Of a stretch of DNA of 64,000 nt, positions 7,896 to 15,441 are shown piece after piece. Below the pieces are notes generated by a model. That model saw only the letters and a list, made by a program, of their open reading frames with translations, was not told where the DNA came from and did no database searches. The DNA is taken from NCBI GenBank assembly GCA_006226595.1, contig SBGP01000009.1:62001-126000 (forward strand). Direction: 5' to 3'. Source of the stretch: Deltaproteobacteria bacterium. GTDB lineage: Bacteria; Myxococcota_A; UBA796; GCA-2862545. Position 1 is the first letter of the stretch. Every line of letters starts with the position of its first letter. The translations under genes and the position numbers were made by a program.

Positions 7896-9361
7896 TGTCC
7901 GGCCTGCTCGGGCTGCTCCTGCTCACCCTCCCCGCGCAGGCCACCGTCCCCGACAAGTACGGTCCCGGTGCGCGCTCGCGTGGCATGGGTGGCGGAGGCG
8001 TCGCCCTCGTCGAAGACGGCACCGCCGCCTACCAGAACCCCGCAGGTCTCGGGCGCATCCGCCGTCCGCAGGCCGGCGTGGGCGCGATGATGGCCAAGGA
8101 GAGCCTCGCGGATCTCCCTCCGCTGTGGTGGGACACCAACCGCGACGGCACCGTGGACGACCGCGACGAGCCCCTCGTCATCAGCTCCGACGTCGACGAT
8201 CCGGTGGGCTTCAACCTGCACGTGGGCCGGCAGGTCGGCGGCAAGTTCGGCATCGGGCTGTCCACGTACGTGCCGGCGACGCGCCTGTTCCGCATGGCGA
8301 CGTTCGAGCCCGAGCTGCCGAACTACTTCATGTATACGAACCGCCAGCAGCGCTACGCCCTCGCGGCGGGCCTCGGCGGAGAGGTGGTCAAGGGCGTGAG
8401 CGTCGGTGCGAGCGTCGACTTCGTCCCGCGCACCGTGTTCCGCATGAACATGACCATGGACGTGAACGTCGTCGGCGACGGCAACGCCCAGCAGACCGAA
8501 GACCTCGTCACCGAGATCATGATCGACACCCACGAGATGTCGCTCGACGTGGTCCCGGGCTTCGCACCGATCATCGGCGTGCAGCTCGAGGTCGGACAGT
8601 GGTTCGAGCCGCTCGACGGCCTCGTCATCGGCGCGATGTACCGAGGCAGCGTGGGCCTGCCCATCGAGGTGAACCTCGACATCCAGGCGAACATCAACGT
8701 CACGGACGTCGGCGACCTCGAGCCCTTCGTGATGGCCGCCATCGTCGACGCCGGCGTGTCGATCTTCGACCACTACGTGCCCGCGATGGGCCAGGTCGGC
8801 GTGGCCTGGCGCACGGAAGAGACGTTTACAGCGTACGCGGACCTCAAGTGGACCCGCTGGTCTCCGCTGTCCGACAACCTGAACGTGGCCCGCATCAGCC
8901 GGGCGTCGGTGACCTCCCCGCTGGTGAACATCGACGACAACATCACCGACGGCAACCAGTTCAACGTCGCGTTCAAGAACACCATCGGCTTCGCCACGGG
9001 CAGCGAGCTCAAGCTGCCGAAGTGGGAGTTCGACACCAAGTGGAAGTACGCCCGCGTCGCGGTCCGCGGCGGCGTGGCCTACAACCCGACCCCGCTCATC
9101 GGACAGGGCGAGAGCAGCTCCCTGCTCGACACGAACCGGCTGTCCTTCTCGCTCGGCGCCGGCGTCGAGTTCTGGGATCCGCTGGCTCTGGTCGACGCAC
9201 CCGTGCGCATCGATGCGTTCGGGCAGTACCACGTGCTCGCCCAGGGCTCGATCCCGAAGTTCGCCGAGGAGCCCACGCCGGGCTTCCCGGTCTCCGCCAG
9301 CGAGCTGCCCTTCGGGGGAAGCATCTTCGTCGTCGGCGCCCAGCTGGGCTTCGACTACTGA
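7895..9361 (+). CDS. FadL/OmpP1-family outer-membrane transport protein
   Basis: 488-residue outer-membrane protein. The ATG at 7895 is chosen because it overlaps the upstream stop as TGATG; a GTG one codon earlier is possible. Residues 1-17 form a short signal peptide (LLGLLLLTLPAQA). Family hallmarks follow: GARSRGMGGGGVALVEDGTAAYQNPAGLG, here split as an N-terminal plug with the typical Asn-Pro-Ala-Gly-Leu motif, then VGASVDFVPR and repeated amphipathic strands, ending in an aromatic-terminated strand (VVGAQLGFDY) as recognised by the BAM machinery. FadL proteins import long-chain fatty acids and other hydrophobic compounds. The substrate here is unknown. It is translationally coupled to the pseudo-subtilase and sits one base ahead of gluQ. 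Confidence 0.88.
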   Translation: MSGLLGLLLLTLPAQATVPDKYGPGARSRGMGGGGVALVEDGTAAYQNPAGLGRIRRPQAGVGAMMAKESLADLPPLWWDTNRDGTVDDRDEPLVISSDVDDPVGFNLHVGRQVGGKFGIGLSTYVPATRLFRMATFEPELPNYFMYTNRQQRYALAAGLGGEVVKGVSVGASVDFVPRTVFRMNMTMDVNVVGDGNAQQTEDLVTEIMIDTHEMSLDVVPGFAPIIGVQLEVGQWFEPLDGLVIGAMYRGSVGLPIEVNLDIQANINVTDVGDLEPFVMAAIVDAGVSIFDHYVPAMGQVGVAWRTEETFTAYADLKWTRWSPLSDNLNVARISRASVTSPLVNIDDNITDGNQFNVAFKNTIGFATGSELKLPKWEFDTKWKYARVAVRGGVAYNPTPLIGQGESSSLLDTNRLSFSLGAGVEFWDPLALVDAPVRIDAFGQYHVLAQGSIPKFAEEPTPGFPVSASELPFGGSIFVVGAQLGFDY

Positions 9362-9362
9362 C

Positions 9363-10202
9363 GTGCCGCGCGCGGTAGGCAGGCTCGCGCCCACGCCCTC
9401 GGGTGACCTGCACCTCGGCAACGTCACCGCCTTCGCCGCCGCGTGGCTCTCGGCTCGTGCCGCCGGCGGCCGCGTGTTGCTGCGCATGGAGGACGTCGAC
9501 ACCGGGCGCGCGCGGGAGGACGTCGAGGAGCGTCAGCGGACGGACCTGCGGTGGCTCGGGCTGGACTGGGACGAAGAGACGCCTCGCCAGTCGACCCGAG
9601 ACTACGCGGGTCCCGCGGCATCGCTCGCCGAGCACACCTACCGCTGCCAGTGCACGCGCAAGCAGATCCGCGAAGCCGGCGGCGTGTATCCGGGCACCTG
9701 CCGGGACGCAGGGCACAGCGAGGGAGCACTTCGCCTGCGACTGCCGCCCGGCGAGGTGCGCTTCGAGGACCGCCGCTGGGGAGAGGTCCGCGTCGACCCC
9801 AACGCGTTCGGCGACCCGATCCTCCAGCGCACCGATGGGCTGTGGACCTACAACCTCGCCGTGGTCTGCGACGACATCCGCGACGGTGTGACCGAGGTGG
9901 TGCGCGGCTCGGATCTCCTCGAGTACACCGCCGTCCAGATCCGCCTGTGGCAGCTGCTCGGCGCGACCCCGCCCACGTGGCTCCACAGCCCCCTCATCCT
10001 CGGACCCGCGGGGCGAAAGCTGTCCAAGTCCCACGGCAGCGCGCACATCGGTGAGATGCGCGACCAGGGCGCGACCCCGCGGGACGTGTGGCGCGTCGTC
10101 CTGCATTGGCTGGGTCAAGCCGGTGACCGACCCGATCCGAAGCGTTTCGACCCGAGGGCCGGCGCGCTCGGGCCCATCACCCACGACCTGCTTACGCCGT
10201 AA
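9363..10202 (+). CDS. gluQ: Glutamyl-Q tRNA(Asp) synthetase
   Basis: 279-residue truncated relative of glutamyl-tRNA synthetase that attaches glutamate to queuosine at the wobble position of tRNA(Asp). The GTG start lies one base after the porin stop; the frame is open further upstream but that part overlaps the porin. The class I signature is RLAPTPSGDLHLGN (HIGH-like HLGN) and the KMSKS loop is GRKLSKSHG. Zinc ligands Cys95, Cys97, Tyr109 and Cys113 (YRCQCTRK to YPGTC) have the same spacing as in the Escherichia coli enzyme. The absence of the C-terminal anticodon-binding domain separates it from GltX. Queuosine metabolism is therefore expected in this organism. Confidence 0.93.
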   Translation: MPRAVGRLAPTPSGDLHLGNVTAFAAAWLSARAAGGRVLLRMEDVDTGRAREDVEERQRTDLRWLGLDWDEETPRQSTRDYAGPAASLAEHTYRCQCTRKQIREAGGVYPGTCRDAGHSEGALRLRLPPGEVRFEDRRWGEVRVDPNAFGDPILQRTDGLWTYNLAVVCDDIRDGVTEVVRGSDLLEYTAVQIRLWQLLGATPPTWLHSPLILGPAGRKLSKSHGSAHIGEMRDQGATPRDVWRVVLHWLGQAGDRPDPKRFDPRAGALGPITHDLLTP

Positions 10203-10204
10203 GC
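10190..10204. repeat. Short inverted repeat between convergent genes
   Basis: GCTTAC and GTAAGC flank a GCC centre. The repeat spans the gluQ stop codon and ends 5 bases before the end of the opposing gene. Stem stability is modest and no T-run follows, so a terminator role is uncertain. Confidence 0.4.
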
Positions 10205-10208
10205 TCGC

Positions 10209-10880
10209 TCAGTCCTCGTCGAGTTCGAGAAGCGGCAGTTCCTCGGTGCACGGGTCCTCGAACTCGAGCTCCGGCAGACCGAGGTGGGCCGAGATCGGCA
10301 GCGGAGGCGCCTCCATGGCCGCTGCGAGATCGGCTTCGAGGTCTGGCGCCATCGACGGCGTGAGCGTCTTCGCCGAGAGTGCGGGCGCCGAGACGGTCGG
10401 CGCCTCGGAGACCGCGATGCCGAGCGCCTGAGCGACCTCGGGAGAGAGCGCGTCGCGGTCGGCGATCTCGGTCTCGGGCTCGGCCCACTCGGTCTCGGGC
10501 TCCTCTTCGCCGATGTCCTCGAGCTCGTGCTCGTCGGTGAGCTCGTCGAGCTCGGGGATGGCGAAGCCCGCGGGGTCGGTGGCATGGCCCCCCGCATCCG
10601 GCGCTTCCAGGCGCCCCGGCCACGCCGGCTCCTCGAGGAACACGAGCAGGCCCTCTCCCGAGTAGAACTCGGCGAGGCACTGGACGAAGTCCGGGTCGGT
10701 GGGCGCCGCGGTGATCAGTCGGCCGAAGCGCCACATGGTGAACCCGTGGCGGAGGCGCTGACTGACGTCCTCGATGATGCGGTCGTCCCCGAAGTCGAGC
10801 ACGTAGGCAAAGCCCGCCTGCTCGACCACACGGGCGAGGAAGCGGCCATCGCGGCCCGAGCGGAGGGTAAGGCGCATCAT
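10209..10880 (-). CDS. Hypothetical protein with acidic C-terminal half
   Basis: Unrecognised 223-residue protein. I start at the double ATG (MMRLTLRSGRDGRF) near 10880; the frame is open upstream, but that sequence mirrors another strand. The N-terminal ~100 residues look folded, with beta strands (RFLARVVEQAGFAYVLDFGDD) and a Trp/Phe-rich segment (HGFTMWRFGRLITAAP). From about residue 105 it becomes a Glu- and Ala-rich, probably disordered tail (EEEPETEWAEPETEIADRD). There is no signal peptide and no membrane segment, so it is probably cytoplasmic. It converges on gluQ with a 6-base gap and lies downstream of an IPT-like lipoprotein gene on the same strand. Confidence 0.65.
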   Translation of the reverse strand: MMRLTLRSGRDGRFLARVVEQAGFAYVLDFGDDRIIEDVSQRLRHGFTMWRFGRLITAAPTDPDFVQCLAEFYSGEGLLVFLEEPAWPGRLEAPDAGGHATDPAGFAIPELDELTDEHELEDIGEEEPETEWAEPETEIADRDALSPEVAQALGIAVSEAPTVSAPALSAKTLTPSMAPDLEADLAAAMEAPPLPISAHLGLPELEFEDPCTEELPLLELDED

Positions 10881-10956
10881 GCGGCCGCCATAGCGCAGCA
10901 CGACCACCGGAGCACCGCCGCTGACGCCCTCTTGGCCTGCTCCGGCGCGAGCGCGC

Positions 10957-12708
10957 CTACTCGAGCACCATGGACGCGTCGTAGCGCACGGCCGTGAACG
11001 AGCGCGTGTACTGAGGCGGGTCCGAGAACGGCAGCGCCCAGCGCGGACCACTCAGCCGACTCTCGAAGCGCCACTCGAGCGGGCCCTCCTGGAACTCGGA
11101 GAGGTTGTTGCTCGTCCAGCGGTGCTTGCCGTCGTCCCAGGGAATGATGCCACCGAAGCCACCGCGACCGTCCTGGAGCACGCCGTACACGAAGACGCGG
11201 AACTGGCCGTCCGGGTAGGACTGTGCCGGCGTCCACTCGAAGTCGAGCGGCTCGCTGCGAGGATGGATCAACCGCGCGAAGTCGGGCGCGAGGATGTCGT
11301 AGTCGACGGGCACGGTCGGCTGCACGTCCTCGACCAGCGCAGCCGGCAGCCCATCGGGGTCACCCTCGAGACGCAGGTCGTAGAGGTTGTCGAACACGTA
11401 GTCGACGAGCGTGAGGTCACGGCCCGTGTACCAGATCTGGTTGCGAGCGGGTCGCACGCGGCGGTCCAGGGTGACGATGTTGCGGTCCGACTCGAACCAC
11501 ACGTGCTCACCGGCACTGACCATGCGCACGCTCGGACAGTCCGCCGGGTCGCCGGCCGTGGGGTTCGGCCACACGCCGTTTACATCGTAAGGGATGGGGA
11601 AGCCGCTCCCGCTGCCTCCGCCACCGAAGCACGGCGGGTCGAGCGGGATGTAGAACTGGGCGTAGGCGCTGACGACCTCGGAGATGCTGCCCGACGTCGG
11701 TGAGATGTCGCGGCTGACGATGAAGTAGGTGTAGCCACGCACGGACATCGGGTTGATCGGCGCCTGCTCGATGGTCAGGCAGTCGGGCACGACGAAGCGC
11801 TCGTCACCCACCTGCACGTAGAGGTCGCGGGTGCCGGGTCGCGCGGCGTTGGACACCCGCACGTTCGCTTCCATCCACGTGGGATCGCCGACGATCACGT
11901 CCTCGAGGAAGGTGTCGTTCGCCAGGCCCCCGTCGTCCCACAGCTCGACGGTCATCGACGGGTGCAGCAGGTCGCCCAACGCGTCGACGCGAAGCCCTCC
12001 CACCGTGCCGGTGAGCAGGGGCTCGGCGCGGCACACGGCAGAGAGCACGGCGCGGTCGACAGTGAACCCATCCCAGGCGGTGACCACATCCGGCGGGTCC
12101 TCGGCGTGCACGTCGCGGGTGCCCGGCACGGCGTCGGGGGCAATCGCGATGGTCGCGGTCGCCGAGGTCTCGTCGTGCACCTCGACCCAGCGCACCTCGA
12201 CGCCCTCCCCGAACGAGGCCCACGTGTTGCCGGGCTCCCAGGTGGTGCCGCTGCCGTGGAGCTCGACCTCGAGCAGCTCACCCATGCGCCCGTTGTCGGG
12301 GGTGACCACGAGGCCCTCGGCGACGACCCGGAAGGACTCGGGCAGGTCGTAGGTGGAGTCCTCGACCGTGACCGTGGCGTCCCGGAAACCGAGCGCCGCA
12401 TCCTCGGCGATGGCGATCTCGGCATCGAGGGTCCATTCGTCGAGCACGGTGACCGAGTCGACGGTGATGCCCTCCCCCAGCGCGAGTCCAGAGTCGCCGA
12501 AGACGAAGCGTGGAAGGTTGGAGTTCACCTGCACGTTCATCGTCGTGCCCTGACCGCCGCGCGGAGGGTACAGCGACAGCACGATCGTCTGCGGCACCTC
12601 GACGCCGGAGTCCTCCGCGAGCGGAAGCTCCTCCTGTTCACAGCCGGCGAGCAGCATCAGGGCGCTAGCGACGACGATCCGCACGGTCCTCCCAGGGTGG
12701 GCAAGCAT
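10957..12708 (-). CDS. Lipoprotein with IPT/TIG-like repeats
   Basis: 583-residue exported lipoprotein of unknown role. The N-terminus has a signal peptide and lipobox (IVVASALMLLAGCEQEE). Start ATG at 12706-12708; a GTG a few codons later (VRIVVASA) is an alternative. Residues ~40-320 look like successive immunoglobulin-like IPT/TIG domains: SLYPPRGGQGTTMNVQV, VVTPDNGRMGELLEVELHG and similar 'pro-x-gly-x-x-gly' openings, with recurring phrases such as GFRDATVTVED and PGTRDVHAED. The last 250 residues do not match anything I know; they contain a Gly-rich loop (CFGGGGSGSGFPIPYD) and several Trp-rich strands. It is transcribed away from the SCO gene across a 98-base gap. Confidence 0.78.
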   Translation of the reverse strand: MLAHPGRTVRIVVASALMLLAGCEQEELPLAEDSGVEVPQTIVLSLYPPRGGQGTTMNVQVNSNLPRFVFGDSGLALGEGITVDSVTVLDEWTLDAEIAIAEDAALGFRDATVTVEDSTYDLPESFRVVAEGLVVTPDNGRMGELLEVELHGSGTTWEPGNTWASFGEGVEVRWVEVHDETSATATIAIAPDAVPGTRDVHAEDPPDVVTAWDGFTVDRAVLSAVCRAEPLLTGTVGGLRVDALGDLLHPSMTVELWDDGGLANDTFLEDVIVGDPTWMEANVRVSNAARPGTRDLYVQVGDERFVVPDCLTIEQAPINPMSVRGYTYFIVSRDISPTSGSISEVVSAYAQFYIPLDPPCFGGGGSGSGFPIPYDVNGVWPNPTAGDPADCPSVRMVSAGEHVWFESDRNIVTLDRRVRPARNQIWYTGRDLTLVDYVFDNLYDLRLEGDPDGLPAALVEDVQPTVPVDYDILAPDFARLIHPRSEPLDFEWTPAQSYPDGQFRVFVYGVLQDGRGGFGGIIPWDDGKHRWTSNNLSEFQEGPLEWRFESRLSGPRWALPFSDPPQYTRSFTAVRYDASMVLE

Positions 12709-12806
12709 AGCTGTTGTATCCCGCGACGGCGCGTCACAGAGCGTCGCCGGCACAGAGACGCCGAGCGGACCGACGACAGCGGCCGGCAGCGGCGCTACAT
12801 GCACGC

Positions 12807-13658
12807 ATGCTCCTGCTTCTGCTCGCCCTCGGCTGCGGCTCCCCCACTCCACCGGACTGGCGTCCCGCGATCGACGCGTGGCGCGCCGGGGACCCGCTGC
12901 CCGACGTACCGCTGGTCGACCAGGAGGGGCGCCACTTCGACCTCGGGCGAACCCGCGGGGCGTGGCTGGTGCTCGGCTTCGTGTATACGCGCTGCCCCAA
13001 GTCCGAAGCGTGCCCGATGACCATGACCAAGCTGGTCGCGCTGGATGCCGCAAGCCAGGCGGTCGAGCTGAACCTGCTCGCGGTGACTCTCGACCCCGCA
13101 TGGGACACGCCCGAGCGACTCAAGGCCTTCGGCGAGCGCCACGGCGTGGACTTCACCCGCTTCACCCTCGCCACCGGGGAAGCAGAGCTCGTGTCCCAGG
13201 CGCTGCCGTCGCTGTTCAACGTCGTCGCGCTTCCGGGCGAAGCCGAGACCCTGGACCACACGGTGCGCATCGCGCTGGTCGACCCCGAGGGCCGAACCGT
13301 CGGCAAGTGGTCGGACGAGGCGATCACCAGCGAGGCCGTGCTCGCGCGCATCGCACCTCCGGTGGACTGCACCGCGGGCAGGCTCCACGCGGCGCCCGAC
13401 GTCAGCGGACCGTTCGCGGGCGCGGAGATCGCCCTGTGCGCCCACGGCGAGGAGACCTGGGGTCTGGTGACCAACCGACCCGGATGGGGCGGCCCCGTCG
13501 CGGGCGAAACTTACACCGTATACAGCGGTACTCCCGTGCGGGTGCGCCGTGGCGCACAAGAGGACGGACAGGTCGTCCACGGTGTGTCGCGATGGGCTCC
13601 AGGACAGCTGGAGCGCGAGATCGCGGACGGCGCGTGGAGCCGAGAGCTTTCACCGTAA
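12807..13658 (+). CDS. SCO1/SenC-family copper-chaperone-like lipoprotein
   Basis: 283-residue thioredoxin-fold protein of the SCO family, which deliver copper to cytochrome oxidase CuA or act in redox control. The ATG at 12807 gives a lipoprotein signal (LLLLLALGCGS, lipid Cys10). The metal site is YTRCPKSEACP with Cys63 and Cys69, the wider CPxxxxC spacing found in some SCO relatives rather than the classical CxxxC, plus His151 in LDHTVR, completing the Cys-Cys-His set. About 110 residues after the fold (from DCTAGRLHAAPD) form an extra domain with two more cysteines that I do not recognise. No oxidase genes are in the window. Confidence 0.85.
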   Translation: MLLLLLALGCGSPTPPDWRPAIDAWRAGDPLPDVPLVDQEGRHFDLGRTRGAWLVLGFVYTRCPKSEACPMTMTKLVALDAASQAVELNLLAVTLDPAWDTPERLKAFGERHGVDFTRFTLATGEAELVSQALPSLFNVVALPGEAETLDHTVRIALVDPEGRTVGKWSDEAITSEAVLARIAPPVDCTAGRLHAAPDVSGPFAGAEIALCAHGEETWGLVTNRPGWGGPVAGETYTVYSGTPVRVRRGAQEDGQVVHGVSRWAPGQLEREIADGAWSRELSP

Positions 13659-13728
13659 ACTCGCCGCCGTAGGGTCGAGGACCCCGTCGTATGGCCGCCG
13701 CAGGTACACTGCGGGTCTGGAGGCAGTG

Positions 13729-14433
13729 GTGACCACCTTTCCCCGCACGCTCGGCGGCCAGCACTTCGACAGCCTGGACCACCTCGCGGATCAGCTCGAG
13801 CGGCATGCGAAGAGCGGTGCCGTCGCCCACCCCGGTCAGCGCTTCCCAGCCGAGGTCTACGAGGGGCTTCCCGCAGACGAGAAGGCGCTGGTCGGCGCCG
13901 CTTGCGCGCAGCTCGTGCGCACCTCGCCCGACGAGCGCGTGCTGCTCTTCTGCTCGATGTGCGGCAAGTGGAACCGCGAAGCCTTCGAGCCCGCGCTCCT
14001 CGACCGCATCGAGCAAGGCCCCGGGATCCCCGAGGCGGACGGCACTCAGGGCATGAACCTGTACGAGGCCCTCACCGAGACCTTCGCGTGGGGACGCATG
14101 GATCCCGCCGTGGTCGCCCGGGCGCGCCAGGTGCTCCACGACCACGCTCCGCCGTCGTCGCTGCTCCAATTCCTCGCGGTGCACGGCTCCGCCATCGAGC
14201 TCGCCACGGCCATCGAGGAGGCGGCGGAGACCGAGCCGGTGCGCTCGGACATGATCGCCTACGCCGTGGGCAGGCTCGCCCTCAAGGACGCCAGCCAGGT
14301 GCTCATGGTGCTCCCGAGCCTCGCGGGCCTCACCAAGGCCACGCGGGAAGCCATCGTGTCGAACCTGCAGATGTTCGCGGGGAGCTGGTTTGGTGGGCAT
14401 GGCGACGCGGTGCGTCGGGGCCTCGGCCTCTAG
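13729..14433 (+). CDS. Hypothetical alpha-helical protein
   Basis: Unrecognised 234-residue protein. The GTG at 13729 is chosen because GGAGG at 13719-13723 lies 5 bases ahead. The sequence is mostly amphipathic helix (LADQLERHAKSGAV, ARARQVLHDHAPPSSLLQFL, IELATAIEEAAETEPVRS), giving a HEAT-like or armadillo-like impression, with one CxxC pair (LLFCSMCGKW). There is no signal peptide or membrane helix, so it is probably cytoplasmic. Its stop overlaps the stop of the opposing membrane-protein gene by 4 bases (CTAG at 14430-14433), so the two transcripts must run into each other. Confidence 0.7.
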   Translation: MTTFPRTLGGQHFDSLDHLADQLERHAKSGAVAHPGQRFPAEVYEGLPADEKALVGAACAQLVRTSPDERVLLFCSMCGKWNREAFEPALLDRIEQGPGIPEADGTQGMNLYEALTETFAWGRMDPAVVARARQVLHDHAPPSSLLQFLAVHGSAIELATAIEEAAETEPVRSDMIAYAVGRLALKDASQVLMVLPSLAGLTKATREAIVSNLQMFAGSWFGGHGDAVRRGLGL

Positions 14434-15320
14434 CCCTCCAGCGCCGGACGACCCCGCCACAGCCAGCCGGCGGTGAAGCCCGTCACCCCGATCACCAGCC
14501 CCCACGAGAGGCCGGAGAGCCCGAGCACGCTGGCGATCGACAGGGTCACGAGTACGTCGCGCAGGGTCGCGAACTGCGCGACGAAGGCCAGCGTGGCCAG
14601 CGGCAGCACCGCGGCACCGGCCAGCCCGAGGGGCACGGCGAGGCGCTCGCGCGAGGCCGCGACCGCGAGCACGAACAGCGGTGCAGGGAGCACGAGCCCG
14701 ACCAGCGCCACGCCGAGGTCCACCGAGCCCTCTGCCGGTCCCCCCGGCAGCGCCCCGTACAGCGCCACCGGCGCGATGACGAGCAGCACGAGCATCGCCG
14801 CCATCGCCACGGACAAGCCCGCTCGCTTCATCGCCCGCGCCCGCACGAAGCCGTCGTCGCGGACCAGCTTGAGCATGCCGAAGGCCGACGCGAGCGTCAC
14901 GGTCACCGCATCGAAGGCGACGAGCGCCAGCCAGCCGAGCAGCGCCCCCATCGCTCCGAGCAGCACCAGTCCGCCGACATCCGCACCGCGAACCCCGTCG
15001 GCCACGCCCGTGCCCCACACGAGAAGGTGCAGGAACGGGAGCGCGCGGGTGAGCACGAGCGGTAGTGCCGCGAAGGCCACGACCCTGGCCCTGCCGGTGA
15101 GCCACGCGAGCAGCAAGCACACGACCGGTGGCCAGGCCACGAACCACAGCGCCGCGAGCGGCATGCCGAACACCGCGAACTCGGAGGCGTACGCCTCGCC
15201 CAACCACGGAAGCGGCACCCCCGCCGCCGCGAGTCCGAAGACGAGGGTCGGAAGCTGCACGGCCGCGAGGCCGCCGAGCGCGGGGAGCACCGAGGAACCG
15301 TCATCGGACGCACGCGTCAT
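14430..15320 (-). CDS. Polytopic membrane protein, unknown function
   Basis: 296-residue integral membrane protein with about seven to eight hydrophobic segments (LPALGGLAAVQLPTLVFGL, PLAALWFVAWPPVVCLLLAW, VVAFAALPLVLTRALPFL, GLVLLGAMGALLGWLALVAF, AMAAMLVLLVIAPVALYGAL, LGVALVGLVLPAPLFVLAV, and two near the C-terminus). A charged cytoplasmic loop (LVRDDGFVRARAMKR) follows the fourth segment. The start at 15320 (MTRASDDGSS) gives the shortest sensible N-terminus. No catalytic or transport signature was recognised; a Yip1-like or permease-like fold is possible but not supported. It is transcribed divergently from the kinase gene that starts 121 bases away. Confidence 0.72.
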   Translation of the reverse strand: MTRASDDGSSVLPALGGLAAVQLPTLVFGLAAAGVPLPWLGEAYASEFAVFGMPLAALWFVAWPPVVCLLLAWLTGRARVVAFAALPLVLTRALPFLHLLVWGTGVADGVRGADVGGLVLLGAMGALLGWLALVAFDAVTVTLASAFGMLKLVRDDGFVRARAMKRAGLSVAMAAMLVLLVIAPVALYGALPGGPAEGSVDLGVALVGLVLPAPLFVLAVAASRERLAVPLGLAGAAVLPLATLAFVAQFATLRDVLVTLSIASVLGLSGLSWGLVIGVTGFTAGWLWRGRPALEG

Positions 15321-15441
15321 GCGTCCATCGTACGCGAGCCGCCTACCGATGCGCGCGTCTCCGGCGCCAGCCGTGTGGAACCTCACGCTCTCTTGCCGGA
15401 GGCGGGAGCGCGAGTCCACCCCATCCGAGTAGGATGCCGCC

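Noticed and set aside
9213-9362. 50-residue N-terminal extension of GluQ
   Set aside because: It overlaps the end of the porin gene, and GluQ proteins begin close to the HLGN motif, so the GTG at 9363 is preferred.
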